Assembly: GCF_002198665.1 (NCBI RefSeq)
Contig: NZ_MWLM01000003.1
Location: 86,914 to 150,913 of the forward strand
Origin: Novosphingobium sp. B 225
GTDB lineage: Bacteria > Pseudomonadota > Alphaproteobacteria > Sphingomonadales > Sphingomonadaceae
Direction of reading: 5' to 3'
DNA: 64,000 nucleotides
A model generated the notes under the pieces. It did not search any database. It saw only the letters and a program-made list of their open reading frames with translations, and was not told the DNA's origin. Positions 8,577 through 17,171 of the stretch are shown in pieces. The position numbers and the translations under genes are program-made. The stretch's first letter is position 1. The number at the start of each line of letters is the position of its first letter.

Positions 8577-8704
8577 GTCATTCTGGCCCCGGATAACATC
8601 AGACCGGCAGGCTCATCGCGCCGCTGCATGGCCGGCTTGCGACTGCGCCGCGCCAGGGAATGTCCCTAACCGGTTGTTAACCAAGTTTTGCAAGATTTGG
8701 CAGC

Positions 8705-9196
8705 ATGGCCAAGTCTCTCATCTCCAAACTGATCAGGACTGCCTGCGCCGCGCTGGCGCTTACCCTGCCCGTTCAGGCGCAGGCCCAATCCGTGCGGATT
8801 TCCGGCATGTCCGATGTCAACTTCGGACAGGTCGCCAATTTTCTCAACGACCAGAGTCTTAGCCAGACGGTGTGCCTGTTCAGCTCCAGCCTGAACGGTG
8901 GTTACACCGTAACCGCAACCGGGTCAGGTGCAGGCGGAGCCTTTGCGCTGGGCGCTGGAGGCATTCAGCTGCCCATCGAAGTGCAATGGGCTGGCAGTGC
9001 CAATCAGATATCGGGCCAGAACCTGCAGCCCGGCGTGCCGCTGCCCAGCAACACCGCGAACGCCGTGCTCAGCGGTTGTTTCCTTGGCCTGCTTCGCAGT
9101 GCGAGTCTGATCGTCGTCCTGCGCGCAAGCGAAACCAGCAAGGCTCGTGCCGGAGCATATACCGGATCAGTCTCGTTGATGGTTGCGCCGAACTGA
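8705..9196 (+). CDS. Pilin-like exported subunit adjacent to the usher
   Basis: A 163-residue protein with a signal peptide ending in VQAQAQ before SVRISGMSDVNFGQV. It shares with the neighbouring pilins the GGYTVTATGSGAGGAFAL block, the cysteine pair (QTVCLFSS and LSGCFLG) and a C-terminal GAYTGSVSLMVAPN strand, but lacks the ATQGxLGATS start of the others. Its stop lies two bases before the usher ATG, so it is translationally coupled to the usher and is probably an adaptor or initiating subunit made in fixed ratio with it. Confidence 0.7.
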   Translation: MAKSLISKLIRTACAALALTLPVQAQAQSVRISGMSDVNFGQVANFLNDQSLSQTVCLFSSSLNGGYTVTATGSGAGGAFALGAGGIQLPIEVQWAGSANQISGQNLQPGVPLPSNTANAVLSGCFLGLLRSASLIVVLRASETSKARAGAYTGSVSLMVAPN

Positions 9197-9198
9197 CC

Positions 9199-11751
9199 AT
9201 GCGACGTGTCCGGACAACCCTGTTTGGCGGCGCAGGGCAACGTCCAGCGCGGCGCGAATGCCGCGCCGCCGCCTGGAGCTGGGTTCTTGCTCTGCTTATC
9301 CTCGCCGGCCGGCCGGCCTTTGCGGCACCGCCACCTGGCTTTGAGGCCCTGGCAGGTCCCGAACAGGCTGTGGTCGACCTCTATCTCGCAGATCGGCGAC
9401 TTGGTACGGCGCAAATAACGAGCTTCAATGGCGCGCTCTCATTCGAGCAGCCGCAGGCCGTGCTCGCGTTGCTCCCCAAGCTGCGAGATCCGGCCAGAGT
9501 GCTGGAGTTGCTTTCTGGTCGGCAGTTTCCCGCCAACAGCCAGCTTGTCTGCACTCCAGGGGCCGACCGCACCAGCTGCGAACAGCTCCGGCCCGCCGAG
9601 ATCGGCGTGATCTTCGATCGCGATCACTTCATTCTGCGGGTCTATATCAGTCCGGAGCTACTGGCCGAAGAGCGCAGCGCTTCGCGGACATTCCTGAAAG
9701 ATCCGGAGCGCAGGCTAGGCCTCTTGGCGAATACGAGCGCCTATCTCTCGGGCATGTCGGGCGGCCCGCAGACGATCAATCTCGACAGCCGGATGCTGGC
9801 CGGGTTCGGTGCCGCGCGGCTGCGCAGTGAAATGACCTTGTCGAGCCGGTATGGCTGGAAAGCCGAGACTCTGGCTGCAGAGCTCGACCGGCCTGGCTGG
9901 CGCTACACCGCCGGCCTGTTTGCCAGCCACCCGGGACTTATGATCGGTCGGCGTCGGGTGCTTGGCGCGGCCGTTACGACCCAGATCGATACTCGCGCGG
10001 ACCGCGATCAATTGATCGGCACCCCACTGGCTGTCTTCCTCGAACAGCGCTCGCGGGTCGATGTGAGCCGTGACGGCCGGATCATCGCCACCCGGATTTT
10101 CGAAGCGGGCAATCAGGTTCTTGACACCAGCACCTTCGCAGAAGGGGCTTATGAGCTGGAGCTTCGCATCACGGGAGCCAATGGCAGCGTCAAAACCGAG
10201 CAGCGATTTTTCACGAAGATGGGTAATCGCAGGGCAGATTCGGGCACATCACTTTACGCGCTCGCAGGCCTCCTTGCCGATGATCAGCATGGCACGCCCT
10301 TCACCGTGCGCAAGGTGCCTTTCGCCCAGACTGGCGGTGCCTGGGCCCTGTCGCGCCGGACATGGGTCGATCTGTCTTTGTCAGCAACAAACAAGACCTC
10401 GACCGCAGAGCTGGGGATCGTGCACTATGGAAAATTCCTGGTCGCACGCGCAGGCGGCGCGCTCAGCTCGCGGCGCGATGCCGGTGCGTTTCTGCAGATC
10501 TCTTCCTACGGCAGCAGCAAGCTGAACTTCAATTTCGACCTAAGAGCCGTCAAGCGCTCGGGCCAGTCGCCTGCTCCGGCAATCGCCCCGCCAGCTGCAC
10601 TGGCATCCGGGGTCAGCATCACTTCCTCGAGTGCCGATCCGTGGCTCAGTTTTTCGACCCATTCGTTTGTGCAGGCAAACAGCACCCTGACTTACAATCT
10701 CGGACTCGGCCAGTTCCGCCTTGCTGCGAACCTGCGCAAGGACGCCAACAGCCCGGTCGATTTTGACCTCGGACCAAGCCTGCGGTGGGACATTGTGAAA
10801 CGCAGCGGAATGCAGCTGACCTTCCAGACGGACGGCCATATCTCGCGCAGCCGGCGTTCGCTCTACGCGGGCTTCACTCTCCAGCTCTTTTCGCGCAATT
10901 CGTCGGTTCAAGGCTGGGTCGGCGGCCGTGGGACCAGTGCTTCGGCAAGCGATGCCGCGCGCCTGGTTGCTGGGATCTCAGGCTCAAGCACACTTGTCAG
11001 CGATGAGCGGGAGCTCGAACTGGGCGGCTCGCTGGAGCGGAACGATCAGCAGGTCGCCCTTGCTCTCAATGCCAAGCTGCAAACCAAGCCGGTTACCGTG
11101 GATGCGCAAATGATAAAGGGCTTCGGTGGGGCAGGCGCACCCTTGCAATACAGCCTCGGCCTGCAATCGGTCCTGGCCATGGCCGGGCGAAGCGTCGGCC
11201 TCAGCAACGCAGCGAGCGGCGACGGCGCGCTGATGGTTGCCATCAGCGAGCGGAGCAAAACCGGTCAGTTCGAAGTTCTCGTCAATGAGATTCCCTCAGG
11301 CTTGGTGAGCGCAGGTGCGCGCAAACTGATCGTGCTGCCGGCCTATCGCGCCTACGACGTCCGACTGAGGCCGACTGGAACCGTAAGGGTCCAGGCCGAC
11401 GCCAACAGTTACGAAGTGACGATTTTCCCTGGCACCGTATCCAGCCTCAAATGGCAAGCGAGCGCGGTCACCCCGGTATTTGGCCGCTTGACGGGCAGCG
11501 ATGGCCATCCGCTCGCCAATGCAATTGTCCGGCTCGGCTCCCTCGCGGTCCAGACTGACGACAGGGGCTATTTCCAGATCGAAGCGGAGCCTGGTGCCGA
11601 ACTGAACGTCAGCATGGCAGGCCGATCGAACTGCAAGGTTGTTCTTCCGCGCGAATTCGATAAGGGGCCTTACGTAAGACTGGGTACCCGAATTTGCGGT
11701 CCCGATCTCACAGTGCGGCAACGACCGGCGGTCATTGCCGCTGTTGAATAG
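9199..11751 (+). CDS. Outer-membrane usher, alpha (CS1/TcfC) type
   Basis: An 850-residue protein with a signal peptide (ends RPAFA before APPPGFEAL), an N-terminal domain, a long beta-rich barrel (about residues 140-680, many alternating hydrophobic strands) and a C-terminal domain with FGRLTGSDGHPLANAIVRLG and TDDRGYFQIE, resembling the CS1-pili formation (CooC C-terminal) domain. An E-set like TcfC domain is suggested at about 240-330. It would form the secretion pore that polymerises pilins on the cell surface. ATG 9199 starts two bases after the previous stop; the open frame extends upstream to 8872 only as an overlap with the pilin gene. The pairing with spore-coat-U-like pilins is unusual. 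Confidence 0.8.
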   Translation: MRRVRTTLFGGAGQRPARRECRAAAWSWVLALLILAGRPAFAAPPPGFEALAGPEQAVVDLYLADRRLGTAQITSFNGALSFEQPQAVLALLPKLRDPARVLELLSGRQFPANSQLVCTPGADRTSCEQLRPAEIGVIFDRDHFILRVYISPELLAEERSASRTFLKDPERRLGLLANTSAYLSGMSGGPQTINLDSRMLAGFGAARLRSEMTLSSRYGWKAETLAAELDRPGWRYTAGLFASHPGLMIGRRRVLGAAVTTQIDTRADRDQLIGTPLAVFLEQRSRVDVSRDGRIIATRIFEAGNQVLDTSTFAEGAYELELRITGANGSVKTEQRFFTKMGNRRADSGTSLYALAGLLADDQHGTPFTVRKVPFAQTGGAWALSRRTWVDLSLSATNKTSTAELGIVHYGKFLVARAGGALSSRRDAGAFLQISSYGSSKLNFNFDLRAVKRSGQSPAPAIAPPAALASGVSITSSSADPWLSFSTHSFVQANSTLTYNLGLGQFRLAANLRKDANSPVDFDLGPSLRWDIVKRSGMQLTFQTDGHISRSRRSLYAGFTLQLFSRNSSVQGWVGGRGTSASASDAARLVAGISGSSTLVSDERELELGGSLERNDQQVALALNAKLQTKPVTVDAQMIKGFGGAGAPLQYSLGLQSVLAMAGRSVGLSNAASGDGALMVAISERSKTGQFEVLVNEIPSGLVSAGARKLIVLPAYRAYDVRLRPTGTVRVQADANSYEVTIFPGTVSSLKWQASAVTPVFGRLTGSDGHPLANAIVRLGSLAVQTDDRGYFQIEAEPGAELNVSMAGRSNCKVVLPREFDKGPYVRLGTRICGPDLTVRQRPAVIAAVE

Positions 11752-11786
11752 GTCCGCTTGAGCGGGACGATAGACAGAGCGAGTAG

Positions 11787-12491
11787 ATGATGAAGCAAAA
11801 CGGGTCTGGTGTGAAACGCTTGTGCCTGGCGCTCACTTTGTCCGGTGCCTTGCTTCCTGGCATGGCCTCGGCTGATATTGTCCTGAGCCAGGTCATCGTC
11901 GACTTTCAGGCAGGCGAGCAGGACTACCGTGATATCGAGATCTGGAATGCTGGCACCTTGCGCGCCTATGTCACGGTCGAGGCGGACCAGATCCTCGAGC
12001 CAGGTCTCCCCGATGAGCGGCGCGTACATGAGCCGGACCCGGAAAAGGCCGGCATCCTGGTAAGCCCGCAGCGGCTTGTTCTCGAACCGGAGCAGCGCCG
12101 GATTATCCGGATTGCGGCCATTGCTCCGCGCGATCATGCCGAGCGCATTTACAGGGTAGCGGTCAAGCCTGTCGCCGGAGATCTGGGCGAGCGCCCGACT
12201 GGCCTCAAAGTCCTGCTCGGCTATGATATGCTTGTGCTGGTCAGAGCCGATACCAAGAGCGGGGAGGTCAAGGCCACCCGCGACAGGCAAACGCTGGTGT
12301 TCGAAAATTTCAGCAACGCAGCCCAGGAGATCTTCGACGGCAAACAATGCGCGCCGTCCACCAACCAGTGCACCGATCTTCCTTCGACCCGGCTCTATCC
12401 GCACGCCCGCTGGAGCGTTGCCCTGCCCGGCTCAGGTCAGGTCGAATACAGCCTTTCGGACGGAAAATCAGTCGTCCGGCGTTCCTATTAG
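11787..12491 (+). CDS. Periplasmic fimbrial chaperone
   Basis: A 234-residue PapD-like chaperone with a signal peptide (ends PGMASA before DIVLSQ). The key G1-strand region is visible as GILVSPQRLVLEPEQRRIIRI, followed by the AERIYRVAVKPV strand typical of chaperones. A cysteine pair (KQCAPSTNQC) is present in the second immunoglobulin-like domain, as in some CS1-type chaperones. The gene follows the usher by 35 bases and is probably the last of the fimbrial run. It would cap pilins in the periplasm and deliver them to the usher. Confidence 0.82.
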   Translation: MMKQNGSGVKRLCLALTLSGALLPGMASADIVLSQVIVDFQAGEQDYRDIEIWNAGTLRAYVTVEADQILEPGLPDERRVHEPDPEKAGILVSPQRLVLEPEQRRIIRIAAIAPRDHAERIYRVAVKPVAGDLGERPTGLKVLLGYDMLVLVRADTKSGEVKATRDRQTLVFENFSNAAQEIFDGKQCAPSTNQCTDLPSTRLYPHARWSVALPGSGQVEYSLSDGKSVVRRSY

Positions 12492-12999
12492 CGACCGGCG
12501 CCCACTGCGCGGTCCGTGTTGGCTATGGATGCCATCCCGGCTCGGGCGCCATGATCGTCTTTAGGTGAAGCCTAGCTGTGCCAGAGGGCTGCCGGGTGTG
12601 ATGCAAAACGCAGCCACACCGATCTTCGCCAGCCATGGCTGCACTGAAATTACCATTGTTTCCGTGCCATAGTCTTACCCTATGCGCGCCGACGGACCAT
12701 GGGGGCGAGCATCTCGACCAGTGCTGAGAGCACATCCTCACTGTTTGGGGTGGCAGGCAAATGGCAGGGCATTAACCGGTAGGGCCACATTGAGGCTTAC
12801 CGTCAGAGCCGGCCGCATTGGCAGCAGGCACGAGCTGCTCCAGGTGACCGCTCATGCTGCCGGGCCCGACCTGCATCGCCTCGACCGCGATTGCCTTCAA
12901 TCTGAGTACCTGCCCGCAATGATACGAGCGCCAGGATTGTCATTCAGGTGCTCAAGTCCTTGCCGGTGCAAGGGCAGCGCAAAGGCAGTGCAAGCGAAA
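12492..12999. other. Non-coding region between fimbrial and DUF4402 genes
   Basis: The short open frames here are reading-frame noise without ribosome-binding sites, and no repeat or RNA gene is recognisable. Confidence 0.4.
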
Positions 13000-13028
13000 G
13001 GGCCGCACCCGCGCTGCGGATGCGGCCC
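13000..13028 (-). terminator. Terminator of the DUF4402 gene
   Basis: GGGCCGCA and TGCGGCCC form an 8-bp stem with a GC-rich loop; on the minus strand it is followed by CTTTCG. It lies 33 bases after the stop at 13061. Confidence 0.55.
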
Positions 13029-13060
13029 TTGCTGTTCATCCGTCCGAAGACGGGTGCACG

Positions 13061-13570
13061 TTACTGGTATTCGACCGAAACGTCGAAGGTGCCGCTGTAA
13101 ACGCCAGCTACCTGGGCGCTCGCCACGGTCAGCGTGCCGCCAACCGAGAAGGTCGACGAACCGGTGGTCGCATCCAGCTGGAAAGCGCCATTCGGGTTGC
13201 TGTTCCAGCCCGACAGGCTCATCGTTTCGGTGCCGCCCGAACGGGTCAGCGTAGCGGCCGAGCTCGGCAGGGTCAGCGCAACGATCGCGCCCTTGCTGCC
13301 AACCACGGTGAAAGTGGCGGGAGCACGGGTGCCGGTCGAAACCAGCGCGCCGGTCTTGGAAACGGACGAGTCAGCGTTGACGGTGACGGTGCCGCCGGTG
13401 TTGGCAGCGATCTGGCCAAAGTCGAGCGCGGTGTCGGCGCTCACCGACAGGGTGCTGAGCACTTCCGCGGTTGCGGTCGCAGTTGCAGTCGTGGCAGCGT
13501 TAGCGGCCGAAGCAAACGACAGCACGCCCAGAGCGGCGCCGACAACAGCAAGACGAAGCGAATTACGCAT
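13061..13570 (-). CDS. DUF4402 secreted protein
   Basis: A 169-residue exported protein with a clear signal peptide (MRNSLRLAVVGAALGVLSF, cleavage after ANA). The mature chain carries the DUF4402 pattern: LSVSADTALDFGQIA, a GGTVTV strand, TGTRAPATFTV, a GGTETMSLSGW segment and the closing GVYSGTFDVSVEYQ. These proteins have a pilin-like beta fold and often sit near fimbrial genes. ATG 13570 is selected by the signal peptide, with GGAAGGG a little upstream. A relative lies at 26202-26771. A role in fimbriae is inference from fold and position. Confidence 0.8.
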   Translation of the reverse strand: MRNSLRLAVVGAALGVLSFASAANAATTATATATAEVLSTLSVSADTALDFGQIAANTGGTVTVNADSSVSKTGALVSTGTRAPATFTVVGSKGAIVALTLPSSAATLTRSGGTETMSLSGWNSNPNGAFQLDATTGSSTFSVGGTLTVASAQVAGVYSGTFDVSVEYQ

Positions 13571-14047
13571 GATAATTAGGTCCCTTCCAAGCATTCTCAA
13601 TCGATGCAGCGCCGTAAAGCGCCACTGGAATGGACGGCTTGCCCCCATTCGCAGGACCCTATGTAGAACCACGGTGTTCAAACTTTACTGCCCGGTATGG
13701 TTTACACAGCAAGGCTCAGTGTTAACTTTCCCGCTTGGCTCCGCTCTTGTCAGGTCTGGTGCACGGGGTCGCGGCTCCGCCGAACTGGCGGCCCACAAGG
13801 CAAGCTAGCTACCAGTACACCTTTGCTTCGCAGCCATCGCGCCGCGGCCAAAGGCATTCACTTATGCCGTCCCGGACCGCCGCGTAACGCGCTGTGATTG
13901 AGGGAATAGTTCCGGGCCGCAGCGATCCAGGGAGGAAGCCCGTATAATGCCTGCCCGGCTTTGCCGACCGGCTCGACGAACCGGCTGATCATGTTAAGCT
14001 TGTCTGCGAATGCCAGTTCGGGTTGCCCGCTGGCTGAAGGAGTCCAG
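13571..14047. other. Divergent intergenic region between DUF4402 gene and repressor gene
   Basis: It must hold the promoters of both flanking genes. No gene is supported. The AAGGAG that sets the repressor start lies at 14037-14042. Confidence 0.45.
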
Positions 14048-14719
14048 ATGTTCAGACGTGACCGCATGCGCGCACTCATGGAAGCGCAACGCATCTCGCA
14101 AAGTGAAATGGCTCGGCGGGTCGGCGTGACGCCAACCAGTATCTGGCGCTTGCTCCAGCAGGAAACCAGGAGCACGCAGAGTCTGGCAAAGATTGCCCGT
14201 GTTCTCTCCACGACCACGGACTACCTGATGGGGCAGACTGACGACCCGGATCCGGCCGGAATGCGCTATGATTCACCGGCAGTCCTGCAGGACAGCGCCC
14301 AATCCCCGAATGATCTCGTCAAGATCGATCCGATCGAGGCAATGCTGGTCTCGAAATCGCTAATAGTCCAGCGGGAGGAAATCCCGGATCCGATTGTCAT
14401 CATGCGCTCGCAACTGCACAGGTACTCCAAGGCACCGACCAATCTGATCTATTACATGGATAACCTGGGGGAGACGATGTCCCCCACGATCCAATCCGCG
14501 GACCTGGTGCTGATCGATACGGCCCAGATCCATGTGAAGCGAGGGGGACAGGTCTGGGCCTGCATATCGGGCAGCACCCCCTTCCTTGCCCGCCTGCGCC
14601 ATATGCCCGAGGCGGGCATCCGGCTGTCCTGCGACAATCCGGCGATCGCCGATGAACTGGCTCCGCGCGCGGCGGTTCGGATCATCGGCCGGGTGATCGC
14701 GCACTTTCGGGCACTTTGA
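14048..14719 (+). CDS. HTH/S24-like repressor lacking both catalytic residues
   Basis: A 223-residue protein with an N-terminal Cro/CI helix-turn-helix (RISQSEMARRVGVTPTSIWRLL, about residues 14-35) and a C-terminal LexA/CI-like peptidase fold. In active S24 proteins the nucleophile lies in a GDSM motif; here it reads GETMSPT (Ser to Thr). The general-base lysine region (normally VKRL) reads LARL. The dyad is therefore probably dead, and the domain likely serves only dimerisation or ligand sensing. The start is set by AAGGAG five bases upstream. Targets may be the adjacent fimbrial or DUF4402 genes. Confidence 0.75.
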   Translation: MFRRDRMRALMEAQRISQSEMARRVGVTPTSIWRLLQQETRSTQSLAKIARVLSTTTDYLMGQTDDPDPAGMRYDSPAVLQDSAQSPNDLVKIDPIEAMLVSKSLIVQREEIPDPIVIMRSQLHRYSKAPTNLIYYMDNLGETMSPTIQSADLVLIDTAQIHVKRGGQVWACISGSTPFLARLRHMPEAGIRLSCDNPAIADELAPRAAVRIIGRVIAHFRAL

Positions 14720-14811
14720 TAGGGTTCCCTGTCCGCTGCACAGCCGCTTCACGGCTGGCGATCGGCTTGCAAGGCGCGGTCAAGCGCGGCGGAATGTCCG
14801 TTCCCGCACCA

Positions 14812-15009
14812 TCAATTTGGAGGGCCAACCTCCTCGATCCGGCAATGAATCGCCTCAACCGCCCGATCGATATGTTCGGCAGCGATATGCAGGTTTGCCG
14901 TACCCACGCTTTTCTGCAGACGGGCCGGATAGCGCAGCCCCTCGGCACAAGCGATCAAGTCGGCGTGCAGCTGGCGCAAGAGCCTGCTCGTTTCTTTCTG
15001 GCCAGCCAT
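14812..15009 (-). CDS. Small hypothetical protein next to IS5 element
   Basis: A 65-residue, soluble, helix-rich frame (SRLLRQLHADLIACAEGL then HIAAEHIDRAVEAIH) with no recognised domain. Its ATG lies only five bases from the left end of the insertion sequence, with no good ribosome-binding site, so the gene may have lost its promoter or true N-terminus to the insertion. Existence as an expressed gene is uncertain. Confidence 0.4.
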   Translation of the reverse strand: MAGQKETSRLLRQLHADLIACAEGLRYPARLQKSVGTANLHIAAEHIDRAVEAIHCRIEEVGPPN

Positions 15010-15013
15010 CGCT

Positions 15014-15861
15014 AGGCTCAGGACCTCTTAGACCGCTTGCATGAGGCATGATTGGTTGATTCAACGCCAGCGTCAAGGAGCTGCTGGCGATGGATGTTCC
15101 GTTTGTGTTGAGCGAGGCGCAGATGCGCAGGATCGAGCCGTTTTTCCCGCTTGCGCATGGCATTCCGAGGGTCGATGACCGCCGGACCGTTTCGGGCATC
15201 GCCAACGTGATCAAGCACCGGTGATGTGGCGCGATGCGCCCAAAAGCTACGGGCCGCACAAGACGATCTACAACCGCTTTGTCCGTTGGAGCCGGCTGGG
15301 CGTGTTCAGCCGCATCTTCGCCGAGCTGGAGGGCAAGGCCGGCGAACCCGACCGGATCATGATCGACGCCACCCATTTGAAGGCGCACCGCACCGCGCCA
15401 AGTCTCCTAAAGGGGGGGCTTTTCCCAGACGTATCGGGCGCACCAAAGGCGAGCTGACTTCCAAGCTCCACGCCGTTTGCGACGGCGAAGGGCGGCAAAT
15501 CATCCGGCTGATCACCGAAGGGCTGATGAGCGACCGCAAGGGCGCTTTTCTGCTGCTCGACGCGCTGCCCAGGACCAAGCATCTGCTCCGCGACAAGGGC
15601 TGCGACAGCAACTGGTTCAGCGCCGCCCTGACCGAGCGCGGCATCACGCCCTGCATCCCGCCGCGCGCCAACTGCAAGGTCCAGATCGACTACGACAAGA
15701 CCCTCTACACGCAGCGCCACAAGATCGAAAACGTCTTCGGCCGCATCAAGGACTGGAGGCGCATAGCCACCCGATACGACCGCTGCCCACACACCTTCCT
15801 GTTGGCAATCTCCAGCGCCGCTACCATCTGCTCCTTGTTGTAATCCATGATTCCTGAGTCT
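15014..15861 (+). mobile_element. IS5-family (IS427-like) insertion sequence, decayed
   Basis: About 848 bases, bounded by imperfect inverted ends AGGCTCAGGA (15014-15023) and TCCTGAGTCT (15852-15861). No clear target duplication is seen. The transposase reading is split over three frames. The element lies between cargo block 1 and the ICE backbone gene at 15871. Confidence 0.75.
15090..15843 (+). pseudogene. IS5-family transposase, split by frameshifts
   Basis: The DDE transposase of the IS427 group can be read in three pieces. Frame one opens MDVPFVLSEAQMRRIEPFFP and stops at about 15224 where NVIKHGLMWRDAP would normally continue, so a base has been lost near 15216. The second piece (to about 15457) carries DAPKSYGPHKTIYNRFVRWS and the first catalytic Asp region MIDATHLKAHRTA. 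The third (to 15843) carries DKGCDSNWF and the C-terminal GRIKDWRRIATRYDR. The switch at the run of seven G near 15412-15418 may be the programmed frameshift of this group; the first break looks inactivating. Confidence 0.75.
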
Positions 15862-15870
15862 GGCGGCAGC

Positions 15871-16107
15871 CTAGTCTTCATCGCAGAGTTTGCTCTGTAC
15901 GGCCTCGATGACCCGGTCATACAACCTGGGTGCCAGTGCCCCGTAGTCACCCTCGTCGACTGCGACGAACCCCGCTTCATCGTCGGTCAGAACGTATTGA
16001 GTAAAGTAGCTGTGGTAGGACCGGGCATGGGCCCGATCCAGCGCGGCCAGGTACGCTGCCTGGTCAAATTCTGGCGGCATGGACGAATGGACAGTAACTA
16101 CGATCAT
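15871..16107 (-). CDS. Small conserved-looking protein of unknown function
   Basis: A 78-residue acidic protein (MIVVTVHSSMPPEFDQAAY, ending KLCDED) with no recognised domain. The start is well supported: AGGAG lies seven bases before the ATG, the same arrangement as the neighbouring backbone genes. It was probably part of the backbone before the insertion sequence landed 9 bases after its stop. Confidence 0.65.
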   Translation of the reverse strand: MIVVTVHSSMPPEFDQAAYLAALDRAHARSYHSYFTQYVLTDDEAGFVAVDEGDYGALAPRLYDRVIEAVQSKLCDED

Positions 16108-16432
16108 GGCAAGTCTCCTGATGTTCGATGCTTCGCATCAGGGGCGTTTGCGATGGTGGCGACGGGACGGGTCAGGGACCGTGTGGGACACGCGGCCGCG
16201 TTAGCGGCGAAGGGGGCAACGATTTTTCTCGCGGCGCAGCCGCGATAAAAATGGTGGGGCCCCGTCGTCCTTGATGCGGCCCCCAAGCCGCCATCACACT
16301 CGGCCTTCTCGCGAGAGAGCCCTCCCCCTCTCCGGATCGCACGCACTTTTCCAACAAACCGTTTTCCTACAAGCGCCCGACCTGCAAAAACGCCCAGCAG
16401 GAGGGGACCAACGGCCAACGAAAGGTAAGTCT
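16108..16432. other. Divergent intergenic region with long hairpin
   Basis: It separates two divergent small backbone genes. At 16222-16252 ATTTTT, one mismatch, TCGCGGC, a three-base loop, GCCGCGA, one mismatch and AAAAAT form a 14-bp inverted repeat. Neither strand has a U-tract after the stem, so it is not a typical terminator; it may be a protein-binding or bidirectional regulatory site. Confidence 0.5.
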
Positions 16433-16675
16433 ATGGCCCGGTCCAAAGTGAGCGCACGCGATGCGCTGTTGAAGGTGCAGCGCCAACGCGAAGAGCTCGC
16501 GGCCGAGGAGACGAGGTTGCGTGAAAGTGCAGCGACCGAACTCGGCAGGGTACTGCTCGAATGCGGTGCAGAGACGTTTGAGCCAGCGCAGTTCAGGCAG
16601 TTGATGCGTCAGTTGGCGACTCTGGGGATCGACGAGAGCCTCAAACGCCTAGCCTCCCCGTCCAAAGCGTCCTGA
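16433..16675 (+). CDS. Small charged ICE/plasmid protein (DUF6437/TraC-like)
   Basis: An 80-residue protein (MARSKVSARDALLKVQRQREELAAEE, then ELGRVLLECGAETFEPAQF), predicted mostly helical with a coiled-coil-like N-terminal half. Proteins of this type occur in sphingomonad plasmids and ICEs and are sometimes labelled TraC or DUF6437; the family assignment is from memory of the pattern. AAAGG lies seven bases before ATG 16433. It is the only plus-strand backbone gene in this part and diverges from 15871. A role in transfer regulation is inference. Confidence 0.6.
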   Translation: MARSKVSARDALLKVQRQREELAAEETRLRESAATELGRVLLECGAETFEPAQFRQLMRQLATLGIDESLKRLASPSKAS

Positions 16676-16732
16676 GGCGGGCACGCGGGGTTCGATGCCC
16701 CGCGCGCCCGCCATGGCCCCTGGACAGGCAAA

Positions 16733-16760
16733 GGCCCCGGCGGCTCGCACCGCCGGGGCC
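16733..16760 (-). terminator. Terminator of ssb2
   Basis: GGCCCCGGCGG and CCGCCGGGGCC form an 11-bp perfect stem with a six-base loop, 25 bases after the ssb2 stop; on the minus strand it is followed by TTTGCC. A second inverted repeat at 16677-16711 (GCGGGC...GCCCGC) may end the opposing small gene, making this a two-sided terminator region. Confidence 0.65.
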
Positions 16761-16784
16761 TCACTCCGATCGATGGACTGCGCT

Positions 16785-17171
16785 TCAGTCTTCGATGTCG
16801 GGGGCACCTTCGTGGTCACCCGGGCGCCCCTTGGTGAGGAAGTCGACTTTGTCTGCGATGATCTCGCAGCCGTAGCGCTTGGTGCCGCTCTGGTCTTCCC
16901 ACTGGGTGTAGTGGATGCGCCCTTCGACGGTTACCAGCTGGCCTTTGGTGCAGTATTTGGCGACGTTCTGACCGAGACCATTGAAGCAGGTGACGCGGTG
17001 AAATTCGCTATCTTTGGCGGTGTAGCCGTTTTCATCCTTGAAGGTCTTGCCCTCTTTGCGGGCAGGCCGGTCGGTAACGAGCGAGATCGAGGTGATGTTG
17101 GTACCGCCGCCGGTGGTGCGGGTTTCGGGATCGCGGGCGATACGGCCGACGAGAATAACGAGATTGGTCAT
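16785..17171 (-). CDS. ssb: Single-stranded DNA-binding protein (SSB), copy 2
   Basis: A 128-residue SSB starting MTNLVILVGRIARDPETR, with EFHRVTCFNGLGQNVAKYC and GRIHYTQWEDQSGTKRYGCEI as in copy 1. The start at 17171 has AGGAG seven bases upstream; the frame extends far upstream only into non-coding sequence. The C-terminus ends DIED rather than DDIPF, so partner recruitment may be weak or altered. The two SSB copies are clearly related but diverged through much of the chain, so this is not a recent duplication. Leader copy B lies upstream. Confidence 0.93.
   Translation of the reverse strand: MTNLVILVGRIARDPETRTTGGGTNITSISLVTDRPARKEGKTFKDENGYTAKDSEFHRVTCFNGLGQNVAKYCTKGQLVTVEGRIHYTQWEDQSGTKRYGCEIIADKVDFLTKGRPGDHEGAPDIED

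Noticed and set aside
8872..9198. Upstream extension of the usher frame
   Set aside because: It overlaps the pilin gene in another frame; the usher signal peptide begins at 9199, directly after the pilin stop.
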